The notes: generated by a model not told the origin, from the sequence alone. A DNA stretch of 64,000 bases from Mycolicibacterium komossense (GCF_025822605.1 NZ_JACKTY010000028.1:62555-126554); one strand, 5' to 3'; shown: positions 43,026 to 51,820, counted from the first letter of the stretch. Made by a program: numbers and translations.

Positions 43026-43294
43026 GGTGTTCACCCCGCCGCGTTGCGACGGTTCACACGACACTGCTGGCGATCGCGAAAACCAGCCCTGCCAGGGTCA
43101 GCAGTCCGACCATCACCGCAGCGGCGGTCGCCCGGCCCCGTCTGTGCCGGCGTGCGTCGAAGATCGCCACAGCGATGCCGGCGAAGATTAACGCTGCATA
43201 GGCCGCGAGCCCCACCGTCAACGCCGCCGTTGACGCGGCGTTGGCCAGGGTCACGTTGTGCACGCCGTGAGCCTACGGCGCGACCGGAGGCATC
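43026..43294. repeat. Dispersed duplicated cassette, copy 2
   Basis: Counterpart of 28164-28433. Similarity covers the gene and both flanks and ends abruptly on both sides. Confidence 0.8.
43054..43263 (-). CDS. Small membrane protein, copy 2
   Basis: The 69-residue product has two hydrophobic segments and a basic DARRHRRGRA loop and is a close paralogue of 28193-28402. Both copies start with GTG and end at the same codon. Substitutions between them are conservative in the protein (ATLTVGLATYAALIF versus AALTVGLAAYAALIF). The function is unknown. Confidence 0.6.
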   Translation of the reverse strand: MHNVTLANAASTAALTVGLAAYAALIFAGIAVAIFDARRHRRGRATAAAVMVGLLTLAGLVFAIASSVV

Positions 43295-43343
43295 GGTCGC
43301 GTAAATTATTTGAGAAGAGTCCGAGCGTTCAACGAAGGCCACC

Positions 43344-43592
43344 ATGTCCGAGGATCAGTACACAGACGTTCCACCGAATCACCTGTCCATCGATCCGCGC
43401 AGCGCCTTCTACAGCGAAGAGGTGCTTCGCCGCGATGTGGGTATCCGCTTCAATGGCACCGAGAAAACCAATGTTCACGAATACAACGTGGCCGAGGGTT
43501 GGGTCCGTGTTGAAGTCCCTACCGCGAAGGATCGCCACGGAAACCCTATGGTCGTCAAGCTCAGTGGCACGGTTGAACCTTATTTCCGCTGA
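43344..43592 (+). CDS. DUF3297-family protein
   Basis: The 82-residue protein matches the DUF3297 family pattern: PPNHLSIDPRSAFYSEEVLRRDVGIRFNG, EKTNVHEYNVAEGWVRVEVP, KDRHGNPMVVKLSGTVEPYF. It is a small soluble protein found widely in bacteria with no established function. A hairpin at 43705 follows, in the gap before the next convergent remnant. Confidence 0.85.
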   Translation: MSEDQYTDVPPNHLSIDPRSAFYSEEVLRRDVGIRFNGTEKTNVHEYNVAEGWVRVEVPTAKDRHGNPMVVKLSGTVEPYFR

Positions 43593-43704
43593 GCGGAATG
43601 GCGGACGCCTGCTACAGGCTTTGTTTGCTGTACCGGTCGATCTGACGATCGGGCCGCCCACGCTTCGACGTTACACGAACGGTTGTATTTGTCGAGATGC
43701 AGCG

Positions 43705-43728
43705 AACAACAAGTGGCCCCTTGTTGTT
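43705..43728. terminator. Bidirectional terminator-like hairpin
   Basis: AACAACAAG and CTTGTTGTT are perfect 9-base arms around TGGCCC. It lies between DUF3297 (plus) and minus-strand coding sequence, with TTTA/TAAA ends. Confidence 0.55.
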
Positions 43729-43743
43729 TACTAGACCTCGTAG

Positions 43744-43926
43744 TTAATCCGGATGACCCCACTTGTCCTTCTTGAGCATGTCGCGCACGAAGAAGCCGAA
43801 TACCCAGTCCACCAGGACGATCCAAGAGATCCAGTGCATGGACAGCAGTGCATATGCGGCGTAGATCAGGATCTCGCCCAGGTAGTTGGGGTTTCTCGTC
43901 CGTGCGGCTGCCGCAGCCGTGCCCAA
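43744..43926 (-). pseudogene. C-terminal remnant of a DUF1295/steroid-reductase-like membrane protein
   Basis: The 60 residues contain RTRNPNYLGEILIYAAYALLSMHWISWIVL, the conserved C-terminal block of the DUF1295/isoprenylcysteine methyltransferase-like family. The remaining N-terminal two thirds are absent because the sulfatase gene ends 17 bp upstream. It is a truncated relic. Confidence 0.65.
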
Positions 43927-43942
43927 CTTCAGGTCGAAGTTG

Positions 43943-45622
43943 CTAGCCTCCGCGGGCCGCGGTCAGTTGCTGCATGTTGGCCAGACCGAGTTCTTGAGCC
44001 TCGTGCAGGGCGGCGGGTAGCGGGGCGCCGATCTCGGGCAGCACCTCATGGTCGATGAGCCCCTGAAGACCCTCCTGCTGACGGCTCCGCCCGGCCTGAT
44101 TGTCGATCTCACGTACGCCCATCGGGGTGGAGTAGTCATAGAGTTCGAGGTCGACCGGACGGGACCGGGCGACATCCATGCCGCCGGGCTTCCAGTGCGA
44201 GTAGACACCGAACTTGGCGGCAGGCGTGCGGACGGCGACGATGTGGCTGGGCGCCGACGTCGGCACCTCGCCGGGAGCGTTCGTCGGTGCTTGCGAGGTC
44301 GGCAGCCCCGGCGACGTCAACATCGCGGCCATCTCCTCGACGGAGATGTCGTCGGTGACGTGAGCGATCCAGGGGCGCCCCGACGCCGCAGGGTTGGCAG
44401 CGATGCCTGCGATGTCGGCTCGGTCGGCGAGATGCGAGAACCGGGAATCGCTGCGCCAGCCGTTCCCGCCGGCACCGATCGTCAACAACAGCGGTGCGAG
44501 GTCAACGCTGGACGTCATCTGGGTACGGACGTCGCCTCGGCTCGGCGTGAGGTGACCGGAGGGGTCGCGGATGTACAGCGGCACACGGATGGCCTCCTCG
44601 TAGATGGCCGCGCCCTTCCCGCGCATACCGTGTGAACCGCCGTACTCACCGTGATCGGAGGTGAAGACGACGATGGTGTTGCGATCGATCTCGGGGCGTG
44701 CGGTCACGGTGTCGAGGACCCTGCCGATCTGGTGGTCGACCTGTTGCTGCAGCCACAGGTACACGTCAAGGCCGCGGGCCCACCGTTCGTCGACGTCAGG
44801 TCCCGAGAACGCAAGCGCGCCAGCCATCAGCGGTGCGATGTAGTCGATGTAGTCGATCTGCAATTGCGGCTTGCTGCGGTGCGCGAGGTCCGCGGGTGTC
44901 TCAAAGTTGGGCGGCTTCTCGGCGAAGAAGCGTGGAACATCTTCTGGCAAAGGCGTTTTCGGCCACCACATGATGTCGTGGGGGTTCACCAGGGAGACCG
45001 TCGTGCACCACGGGCCTTCGGTCGCGTGAGCGTCGAACCAGTCGACGAACTGGTCGGCGATGCCGGGATCCCGCTGCAGCCCCTGGTTGGGCGCGCCGTT
45101 GGGGGAGGGATACGTGCCGCCGGCGAAGCCGTGCGCGTCGAGTCCGTCGGGGGTGGTGTCGGCCGCTGCTCCGAGATGCCACTTGCCCCACCACCAGGTG
45201 CGGTAGCCCTGCTCGCGCAGCATCGTGCCCCACGTGGGGAACTTCGGGGCGAGGCTCGATTCGGTGGGGCCGTCGCCCGTGTAGAGGCAGCCGGTCTGAT
45301 GTGAGTACAGCCCCGTCGTCATGACTCCCCGCGACGGCGTGCAGGCGTTCGACGCGGTGTAGTGCGCATCGAACGCGACGCTGCTTTGTCGCAGCCGCCC
45401 TAGGTTTGGCAGCAGGGCATCCAGACGCTGGGTGTCGGGAAACCATTGCGGTGTTCGCATCTGATCGACGACGACGACGAGGATGTTCGGCTTGTTTCCT
45501 CCGGATGCCGCCGCATCGGTTCGCCCTGAGCGGCTGAGCAACTCGTAACCACCGAATGCTGCGGTTCCCGCCGCCACGACACCGCCACCGGTCAACAACG
45601 TTCTCCGATTGATCTTCGACAC
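43943..45622 (-). CDS. Exported sulfatase with twin-arginine-like signal
   Basis: This 559-residue sulfatase is distinct from the two large cytosolic ones. The N-terminus NRRTLLTGGGVVAAGTAAFGG has a twin arginine and hydrophobic core, so Tat export is likely. The sulfatase fold follows with ILVVVVDQMRTPQWFP, CTPSR (Cys94 as formylglycine precursor), WWWGKWHLG and VVFTSDHGEYGGSHG. The start is GTG 45622. The substrate is unknown; extracytoplasmic choline-sulfatase-like or aryl-sulfatase activity is possible. Confidence 0.88.
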   Translation of the reverse strand: MSKINRRTLLTGGGVVAAGTAAFGGYELLSRSGRTDAAASGGNKPNILVVVVDQMRTPQWFPDTQRLDALLPNLGRLRQSSVAFDAHYTASNACTPSRGVMTTGLYSHQTGCLYTGDGPTESSLAPKFPTWGTMLREQGYRTWWWGKWHLGAAADTTPDGLDAHGFAGGTYPSPNGAPNQGLQRDPGIADQFVDWFDAHATEGPWCTTVSLVNPHDIMWWPKTPLPEDVPRFFAEKPPNFETPADLAHRSKPQLQIDYIDYIAPLMAGALAFSGPDVDERWARGLDVYLWLQQQVDHQIGRVLDTVTARPEIDRNTIVVFTSDHGEYGGSHGMRGKGAAIYEEAIRVPLYIRDPSGHLTPSRGDVRTQMTSSVDLAPLLLTIGAGGNGWRSDSRFSHLADRADIAGIAANPAASGRPWIAHVTDDISVEEMAAMLTSPGLPTSQAPTNAPGEVPTSAPSHIVAVRTPAAKFGVYSHWKPGGMDVARSRPVDLELYDYSTPMGVREIDNQAGRSRQQEGLQGLIDHEVLPEIGAPLPAALHEAQELGLANMQQLTAARGG

Positions 45623-46027
45623 TGACCGATGTTATCTGCATCGGCTAAGCAACTTCTGTCACGGGCAGTTCAGTTCTCGCATCTGCAGGATGCGCTGCAA
45701 CCGCGATCACGCGTAGGTCAGAGTGCGCCGCCGGGCTCCACCAAACCCAGCCCCACGCTGGCTCTGAGCATTCAACGCTCTGTCAGAAACTGAATGCGCG
45801 TCAGTCATCGGACGTGGCAGAAGAAGGACCAGACGCCATGAACCGTGCACTAGAACGCAAGAAGCGTGCACCACCGGGCGGACTCGCGGGGGCGCATCGA
45901 GCTAGCGTGACCCACGGTCGCGGGAACACCTCCCGCCAGAAACGAGATTAGGTCGTGCCATGCCCGCGGTAATGGACGCAGTCATAAGATCATCGACTGG
46001 ACGGCCTTCGCCCAGTCCGCGTTCGCG
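45623..46027. other. 405-bp intergenic region
   Basis: It holds the sulfatase promoter on one side and, on the other, a possible 37-codon gene at 45838. No other structure was noticed. Confidence 0.5.
45838..45951 (+). CDS. Possible 37-residue basic protein
   Basis: ATG 45838 is preceded by AAGGA at good spacing and opens a 37-codon frame. The product is very basic (ALERKKRAPPGG, RASVTHGRGNTSRQKRD) and lacks a hydrophobic segment. It might be a leader of the downstream pair or chance. No homologue is recognised. Confidence 0.28.
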   Translation: MNRALERKKRAPPGGLAGAHRASVTHGRGNTSRQKRD

Positions 46028-46672
46028 ATGAAGTTGCTCGTGCTGGGTGGAACGGGACGGACCGGCTCCCAAATCATCGCCCAGGCGATCGCGGGTGATG
46101 ACACGGTCGTCGCCCTTACGCGACATCCCGACATTGGGGCGGTAAAGAATTCGCGGCTGGAATGGGTCGTCGGCGATGCTACTGAGCAAGTGGCCCTGAC
46201 CGCCGTTCTTGACGGCGTCGACGCCGTGCTGTGTGCGCTGGGGACGCCGATTGAACGTTCATTCCTGCCCACTGATTTGATGCGGGCCACCGTCGACGCG
46301 TTGGTTCCGGCGATGTCCGAGCGCGGAGTGACCCGAGTCGTCTTGCTGTCGGCGCTCGGCGTCGGACGCAGCGCCGCCTACGCGCCAAACAGTTTTCGGT
46401 TGGCGTTTCGAACGCTAGGCCGCGCCATCGAGACCGATAAGGACCGAGCTGAAGAAGCTCTAGCGGCAAGCGATCTCGACTGGACCATCGTGTATCCACC
46501 GTTGCTCACCGACGGCCCCCGAACGGGTGGGTATCGCCACGGCGAAGCATTGGCACTGCACGCCATCCCCCGGATCGCCCGCGGCGACGTCGCCGATTTC
46601 ATGCTCGCGCAGGTCCATGATCCGCACTACCGCCGACGCATCGCAATCATCGGACCAGGAGAGGTGACGTAG
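46028..46672 (+). CDS. NAD(P)-binding protein, atypical SDR (NmrA/SDR_a5 type)
   Basis: This 214-residue Rossmann protein has the N-terminal LLVLGGTGRTGSQIIAQAI and GDATEQVALTAVLDGVDAVLCALG. VVLLSALGVG and DWTIVYPPLLTDG follow, as in NmrA-like or flavin-reductase-like atypical SDRs. It has no classical YxxxK site. Its stop overlaps the GTG start of the next gene by one base (TAGTG), so it is coupled to the FAD monooxygenase. It may supply reduced cofactor or act on the monooxygenase product. Confidence 0.85.
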   Translation: MKLLVLGGTGRTGSQIIAQAIAGDDTVVALTRHPDIGAVKNSRLEWVVGDATEQVALTAVLDGVDAVLCALGTPIERSFLPTDLMRATVDALVPAMSERGVTRVVLLSALGVGRSAAYAPNSFRLAFRTLGRAIETDKDRAEEALAASDLDWTIVYPPLLTDGPRTGGYRHGEALALHAIPRIARGDVADFMLAQVHDPHYRRRIAIIGPGEVT

Positions 46673-48339
46673 TGAGTGCTCCAACGTCCAGCCGGACCGA
46701 CGTCCTCATCGTCGGTGCCGGCCCAGTCGGGCTGATGATGGCCTGCGAATTGCGTAGACGTCAGGTCAGTTGCCGACTCGTCGACAAGCTCACCGAGTTT
46801 CCGGCTACGTCACGCGCCAATGGTTTACAGCCGCGTTCGATGGAGGTGCTCGATTCGCTCGGTGTGGCCGAGCGGATACTGGAGGGCGCCAACCCCGTGC
46901 GAGGCGTCGTGGTGATGCGCCGGGGGGCCGAAGTCGCCCGGCTCGAGTTGCCGCTACCGTCTGCCGAACCCGATCAACCCTTTCCCCGCGTCGTCATCGT
47001 CAATCAAGCCGTGATCGAGGGTGTCCTGCGTACGAAACTCGCCGCACTCGGCGGCTGCGTTGAAGGCGGGCGTGAGCTAACCGGCTTCGACGAGTCCGCA
47101 GAGGGCGTCGTCGCCAACGTGGCCGATCCAACGACGAATTCGACGGAGCGCATCACCGCCCGCTGGTTGGTCGGTTGCGACGGGCCCCACAGCTTGGTAC
47201 GCAAGCAGCTCGGCTTGTCCTTCGAGGGGAGTCAGTATCCGGAGAACCTGATTTTGGCCGACGTCCACTTGCAGGGGGATCTCCCGAATGGCCTGGCCAT
47301 GTTATGGCTGAACGACGAGGGCCTGCTCGCCGCGATTCCGTTTCGCGAACCCGGGGTGTGGCGGCTATTGGCCGCAGTCGACACCGATACGACCGACCAG
47401 GTGCCGCAGGCATCGGTCGAGGTCTTCCAACGGCTACTCACCGATCGGGGCCACGACACCCGCATCACAATTTGTGAACCATTGTGGCTGTCCAACTTTC
47501 GCGTTCACCACAGGATGGTCGGACACTACCGGAAGGGACACGCGTTCGTCGCAGGCGATGCGGCCCACATTCACAGCCCCGTAGGAGGGCAGGGGCTCAA
47601 CACCGGCATTCAGGACAGCTACAACCTCGCGTGGAAGCTGGCAGCCGTGATACTGCGCGGGGCACCCGAGGTGCTGCTCGACACCTACGAAGCCGAGAGG
47701 CTCCCCGTCGCCCGTCAGGTGTTGAAGGAGACCGACGTCAATCAGCGATTGGCGATGGCGCACAACTCAGTGGCGGAGTTCCTGGTGAACCATGTGGCAG
47801 TCCCTCTGCTGAGTCATGCCTCGCTCCGTGAGCACGTGACCGACGCCGCGTTGCAGCGCAGCTCCCAATTGGGTGTCAACTATCGGTCGTCGGTGCTGTC
47901 CGAACGGCACGTCCACGTCGGGGCCGGACTGCAGGCCGGCGATCGGGCACCTGATGGCGCTGTCCTCGATGATGAGGGACACCGAACGTCGTTGTTCACC
48001 TACTTCCGGTCTACCGAGTTCCGCTTGTTGATCTTCCAGGGACACAGCAGACGCGGCGACGCCCAAGCGTTGGGCGAAATGGCGCGGCGCACGCAATCGT
48101 GTAGCCGCGGACTGCTCCGCGCGCTGCTCGTCGTGGTTGACCAGACACCTGAGGTTGCGCTCCAGGACGTGACCGTACTGAGTGATCCTCAACTGGGGGC
48201 GCACACATCCTATGACGCCCGATCAGCTGGTCTATACCTCGTCAGGCCCGACGGCTACCTCGCTTTCATCGGTCCGGCCACTGACGAGGCAGCCCTGATG
48301 GACTACTTAGACAGGCATTTCGGCGCAATCGGTAGTTGA
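46672..48339 (+). CDS. FAD-dependent aromatic monooxygenase (phenol hydroxylase/TfdB-like)
   Basis: This 555-residue class A monooxygenase has VLIVGAGPVGLMMACELRRR, the mid motif GCDGPHSLVRKQLGLSFEG and FVAGDAAHIHSPVGGQGLNTGIQDSYNLAWKLAAVI. The C-terminal thioredoxin-like domain ends SAGLYLVRPDGYLAFIG. It is predicted to hydroxylate an aromatic or polyketide-like substrate with NAD(P)H and oxygen. It is translationally coupled to the NmrA-like gene upstream. Confidence 0.9.
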   Translation: MSAPTSSRTDVLIVGAGPVGLMMACELRRRQVSCRLVDKLTEFPATSRANGLQPRSMEVLDSLGVAERILEGANPVRGVVVMRRGAEVARLELPLPSAEPDQPFPRVVIVNQAVIEGVLRTKLAALGGCVEGGRELTGFDESAEGVVANVADPTTNSTERITARWLVGCDGPHSLVRKQLGLSFEGSQYPENLILADVHLQGDLPNGLAMLWLNDEGLLAAIPFREPGVWRLLAAVDTDTTDQVPQASVEVFQRLLTDRGHDTRITICEPLWLSNFRVHHRMVGHYRKGHAFVAGDAAHIHSPVGGQGLNTGIQDSYNLAWKLAAVILRGAPEVLLDTYEAERLPVARQVLKETDVNQRLAMAHNSVAEFLVNHVAVPLLSHASLREHVTDAALQRSSQLGVNYRSSVLSERHVHVGAGLQAGDRAPDGAVLDDEGHRTSLFTYFRSTEFRLLIFQGHSRRGDAQALGEMARRTQSCSRGLLRALLVVVDQTPEVALQDVTVLSDPQLGAHTSYDARSAGLYLVRPDGYLAFIGPATDEAALMDYLDRHFGAIGS

Positions 48340-48351
48340 CGTGCTGCGCAC

Positions 48352-49170
48352 TCAAAGTCCCTTGCTGCCAAGCCAATCCAAAGAGACCTCGGCCACGTCG
48401 CGCCATCCGCTGTCGATCGTCAAGGAGTGTCCACGGCCTTCGAACTCGTGAAAGTCGGTGTCAGAGCTGCCATTGCCGTATAGCGCGTAGACCTCCTTGG
48501 TGACCTTCAACGGAACGGTGTGATCTTCGGTGCCCGAGGTCAGCAGCAGTGGTCCGCGTTCTGCCAGGTGGGTGTCGACCTTGGCGGGGGAGTGTTTGGA
48601 GAAGTTAGCGGTGGCGTCTTCGAATAATGGCCGTCCGGGGCCCGGGATGGTCCAGCGGTCGTGCAGGTCGTTGGACTCTTCCTCGGTCAGGGCGTTGCCG
48701 AACGCGTAGTGAAACTGCTTGACGGTCAACGCCACCGTGCGGTGCAGATTCGCCGGGTTTCCCAGAACCGGAAACGCTGCCCGTATTTGGGTGAGGGGGA
48801 GAGCCTTGACTCCCTTGATGGGGGCGGGGTCGATCGCGACGGCCGCGGCGGCGTGCCCGCCGGCGAGCAGCTCTTGGGCGATCAACCCGCCGAAGGAGTG
48901 TCCCACGACGATCGGCTTGACCTCGTGTCTTCCCGCACCGATCAGTTCGGCGTAGTGGTCGACGATCTGGGCGATGCCAACGTCGTTGAGCGCGTCTGCG
49001 TTGTTCCGTGTCGCGGCGACGGTCTCGCTGTCACCCGGCCAGCCGGGTGCGGAGACGGTGTACCCGCGTTCGGAGAATAGGTCCATCCACGGCTGCCAGG
49101 CGCTGGAGTGGATCCAAAGGCCGTGGACGAAGATCACCGGGTTGTTCTTGACCGACGATGGTGTGCTCAT
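48352..49170 (-). CDS. Alpha/beta hydrolase with Ser nucleophile
   Basis: This 272-residue hydrolase has PVIFVHGLWIHSSAWQPWMDLF at the N-terminus and the nucleophile elbow GHSFGG. The acid is in SGTEDHTVP and the catalytic His in GRGHSLTID. It is a paralogue of 54375-55178. It is the last gene of a minus-strand run NTF2-like, haloperoxidase relic, SDR, hydrolase. That run appears to be driven from the AraC-type boxes at 50810. Confidence 0.87.
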   Translation of the reverse strand: MSTPSSVKNNPVIFVHGLWIHSSAWQPWMDLFSERGYTVSAPGWPGDSETVAATRNNADALNDVGIAQIVDHYAELIGAGRHEVKPIVVGHSFGGLIAQELLAGGHAAAAVAIDPAPIKGVKALPLTQIRAAFPVLGNPANLHRTVALTVKQFHYAFGNALTEEESNDLHDRWTIPGPGRPLFEDATANFSKHSPAKVDTHLAERGPLLLTSGTEDHTVPLKVTKEVYALYGNGSSDTDFHEFEGRGHSLTIDSGWRDVAEVSLDWLGSKGL

Positions 49171-49230
49171 GTGCGTTCCCTTCGCGTGTTGGCTTCGTTG
49201 GATGAAATCACTTGCGGTCGATCGGGTTCG

Positions 49231-49965
49231 TCATAGTGCGGGGATGGCGCCTCCGTCGACGGCAATCATCGTCCCGGTGATGTAGCTGGCGGCGGGGGAC
49301 AGGATGAAGGTCGCTGCATGGCCTACTTCCAGGGGTGTGCCCTGGCGGCGCAGCGAGTTGGTGGGAGCGGTGTCTGCGGTGAGGGTGGCGAGTTGCTTGG
49401 CGCGGTCGGTCGCGATGTAGGCCGGCAGAAGGCCGTTGACCCGGGTGCCGGTTGGACCCAGTTCGTTGGCCAGTGTCTTGGCCAGCATGCCCAGCCCGGG
49501 TCGCAGGCCGTTGGAGACGGCCAGACCGGGGATCGGCGCGCGTACCGAGGAGGACAGGACGAAGAGGATCGAGCCGCCCGGGGCGGCGACGGCGACCGCG
49601 CGAGCGATCCGCAGGGCACCGAGGAAGATCGTCTCGAAGGCCTGACGCCAGACGGTGTCCTCGACGTCCATCGCCGCGCCGGGGTCAGGTCCACCCACGC
49701 TGATCAATGCACCGTCGAGGCGCCCGAAGTGCTCTCGGGCGGCGGTGACCAGGTGCCCGGCGGTGGTCTCGTCGGCGTTGTCACCGATGATGCCGATCGC
49801 CTTGTTGGGGCCGCCCAGGGCGTCGGCGGTGGTCTGCACCTCCGCACCCCGACCCGACAGCACGACGCGGGCCCCTTCGGCGAGCAGTGATTGGGCCACG
49901 GCCAGTCCCAGGCCCCTGCTGCCTCCGGCGACGACGTACACGCGGTCGGTGAGACCTAGATCCAT
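49231..49965 (-). CDS. Atypical SDR lacking the catalytic Tyr-Lys
   Basis: This 244-residue SDR fold has the cofactor motif VAGGSRGLGLAVAQSL and a C-terminal ITGTMIAVDGGAIP. In the position of the active-site YxxxK it reads GLAVSNGLRPGLGML, so both Tyr and Lys are replaced, and NNAG reads ISVGG. Subgroups of FabG-like SDRs with this kind of site are known and are often annotated only as oxidoreductases. It may bind cofactor without classical reduction. It lies in the AraC-cluster operon, 60 bp before the hydrolase. Confidence 0.85.
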   Translation of the reverse strand: MDLGLTDRVYVVAGGSRGLGLAVAQSLLAEGARVVLSGRGAEVQTTADALGGPNKAIGIIGDNADETTAGHLVTAAREHFGRLDGALISVGGPDPGAAMDVEDTVWRQAFETIFLGALRIARAVAVAAPGGSILFVLSSSVRAPIPGLAVSNGLRPGLGMLAKTLANELGPTGTRVNGLLPAYIATDRAKQLATLTADTAPTNSLRRQGTPLEVGHAATFILSPAASYITGTMIAVDGGAIPAL

Positions 49966-49984
49966 GTCTCTCTCCTCAAGTTAG

Positions 49985-50246
49985 TCCGTGACGGGTGTCA
50001 GGTCGTGAAGAAGGCGAGCAGGTCGGCGTTGATGGTGTCTGCCTCGGTGGTGGGCATGCCGTGCGGAAAGCCGTGGTAGGTATGAGCTTGCCGTTCTGGA
50101 CGAGTTCGGCTGATAGCGGTCCGGAGTCGGCGTAGGGCACGATCTGGTCGTCGTCACCGTGCATCACGAGGACCGGGACGCTGATCTTCTTGAGGTCCTC
50201 GGTGAAGTCGGTTTGGGAGAATGCGACGATGCCGTCGTAATGGAGG
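49985..50246 (-). pseudogene. C-terminal relic of an alpha/beta hydrolase (non-heme haloperoxidase type)
   Basis: From about 50246 on the minus strand the frame reads [19 protein letters not shown] and [22 protein letters not shown]. After a frameshift near 50085 it reads [21 protein letters not shown]. This is the end of a haloperoxidase-like hydrolase with the catalytic Asp and His, but the N-terminal two thirds are missing. Confidence 0.75.
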
Positions 50247-50293
50247 ATTGCCGTTCGGGGATAGAGCGTGCCGCAGTGGGTGCGGGTCCGGGG

Positions 50294-50698
50294 TCATTGC
50301 GTGACTTCGACGCTGAGATGGGAGACGAAGCGCCACTCGCCGTCAACCTTGCGGCAGCCGTAGATGGCGTCCTGGGTGTCATGCAGTGTGCCACCGGCCA
50401 AGTGGCGCAACGATGTCTTGATGGTCGCCAGTTGGTCTCCGTAGAAGACCACCTCGCTGCTGTCGATGACGGTTTGGTCGACGCCGGTGGAGGCACCGAA
50501 TTCGGTGCTGTACAAGGCGATCAGTTCTTCCGGTGTGTTGAGCACGGTGTTGATGGTCTCTGGTGCTCCGGTGTCGACGACGAAGAGGGCGGGCAGCCCC
50601 CAGAAGGATGGCACCTCGTCCAGCTGCGCGCTTTGGCAGGCGTCGCAGTAGGCGCGGTACCGGGCGCTGATTTCCTGGGCTTCGTCGTCGTGGCTCAT
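50294..50698 (-). CDS. NTF2/SnoaL-like protein
   Basis: The 134-residue protein has an NTF2-like pattern: an N-terminal helix EISARYRAYCDACQSAQ and the region VVDTGAPETINTVLNTPEELIALYSTEFG. A C-terminal strand set follows with SLRHLAGGTLHDTQDAIYGCRKVDGEWRFVSHLSV. Such folds act as small enzymes or binding domains. The start is preceded by AGGAG. It is the first gene downstream of the paired boxes at 50810-50837. Confidence 0.72.
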   Translation of the reverse strand: MSHDDEAQEISARYRAYCDACQSAQLDEVPSFWGLPALFVVDTGAPETINTVLNTPEELIALYSTEFGASTGVDQTVIDSSEVVFYGDQLATIKTSLRHLAGGTLHDTQDAIYGCRKVDGEWRFVSHLSVEVTQ

Positions 50699-50809
50699 CA
50701 GGTCGACTCCTCTTCATCACGTCGTGTCAGCATGTCGGCCCACCCGATCCGCGGATGGGTGGGTCTGCCCCAACGCTAGATCGGTGGCGATGTGTCGATC
50801 CGATCGTTT

Positions 50810-50837
50810 GTGCACGCTTTCAGCCGATCCGTGCACG
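50810..50837. promoter_or_regulatory. AraC-type paired box 1
   Basis: GTGCACG at 50810 and GTGCACG at 50831, with repeat distance 21 bp. Each is followed by C(T/C)TTC. It ends 111 bp before the NTF2-like gene start. Confidence 0.7.
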
Positions 50838-50956
50838 CCTTCTGGGGGAGGAGCGTTCGAGGTTCGATTGGGGAGCCGCACCCTCTACACGTGCGGCTAG
50901 CCTGACACGGGCATATGGCTTGTGGCGCTGACGCTTCAGTCCTCGTGGTTTAGCAA

Positions 50957-51820
50957 TCAGGGGAATACGTTTGCGGGCGGATTGTGTGACGTCATGACAC
51001 CGAGGACGTCGTGCATGGTGTCACTGGAGATGTCGTAGATGCCGTCGTAGGGGTTCACCATGTCCACGACCGTGAACAGCATGCTGCTGAGTGTGGTGGC
51101 CGACAGGCCGATCATGATGATGGCGATCGAGCTGGCTGGCGCGCGCAGGCCAAAGCAGATGAAGATGATCATCAACCAGAACACCAGCACCCGAAGGAAC
51201 GCCGAGGGGACCGAATTTTGAGGTCCCAGAAGCAGTGACCATCGGGCGCGGGCGAATTCCTGATACTGCTCGAAGCAATCAGCGCCCAGCTTGATCGACA
51301 CGGGGTCGCTGGGTTGCAGTCGCAGGATCGCGATCTTGACGTCGTTGAGGATGTCGCTGAGAACCAGGCTGGCGCGCTCGCGGCTCATGGACCGCACCTC
51401 GGGGTAGCCGACGGCGGTCGGGCCGGATTCGGTCCGCCAGGTATTGGCGATGACCGCGGCAGTGAAGCTCTGCAGTTTCCGACGCATCGGTTCGGTCTCG
51501 GGGCCGTAGTTGCGCAGACATTGATCGAGCCGTAGCAGCTGCGCGGCGTACATCGCCCAGTGGTCAGCGGTGGTGTCCACGAAGCTCTTCGCCGCGTTGA
51601 TCAGCAGACCCATCACGATGGCTGCCGTCGTGGTGAGGAAGGCGGTGATCACGCTGATGAAGTCGAGCGCCTCGTCGTGCCCGTGGCCGTGGGAGCCGAG
51701 GACGCGCGACTTCAACGCGAAGCCCACCGCAGTGCTGGCGCACAGCAGAGTCAGCGCCGTCCAGCCCCACCAGAACCTCGAGCTCTTCACCGACGCGAGG
51801 TTGCCGACCCGCCAGCTCAT
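50957..51820 (-). CDS. Bestrophin-like membrane protein (DUF4239)
   Basis: This 287-residue membrane protein has two hydrophobic segments in the N-terminal half (about 18-38 and 55-75) and two near the C-terminus (about 205-225 and 230-250). The loop between them is helical with FVDTTADHWAMYAAQLLRLDQCLRNYGPE, the DUF4239 pattern related to bestrophin-like channels. Its start ATG overlaps the stop of a 45-codon frame upstream, so it is translationally coupled to it. Confidence 0.75.
   Translation of the reverse strand: MSWRVGNLASVKSSRFWWGWTALTLLCASTAVGFALKSRVLGSHGHGHDEALDFISVITAFLTTTAAIVMGLLINAAKSFVDTTADHWAMYAAQLLRLDQCLRNYGPETEPMRRKLQSFTAAVIANTWRTESGPTAVGYPEVRSMSRERASLVLSDILNDVKIAILRLQPSDPVSIKLGADCFEQYQEFARARWSLLLGPQNSVPSAFLRVLVFWLMIIFICFGLRAPASSIAIIMIGLSATTLSSMLFTVVDMVNPYDGIYDISSDTMHDVLGVMTSHNPPANVFP

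Noticed and set aside
28391-43259. Single GTGCAC sites near 28397 and 43254 as further AraC boxes
   Set aside because: They lie at the GTG start codons of the duplicated membrane-protein genes and lack a second hexamer at 21 bp.
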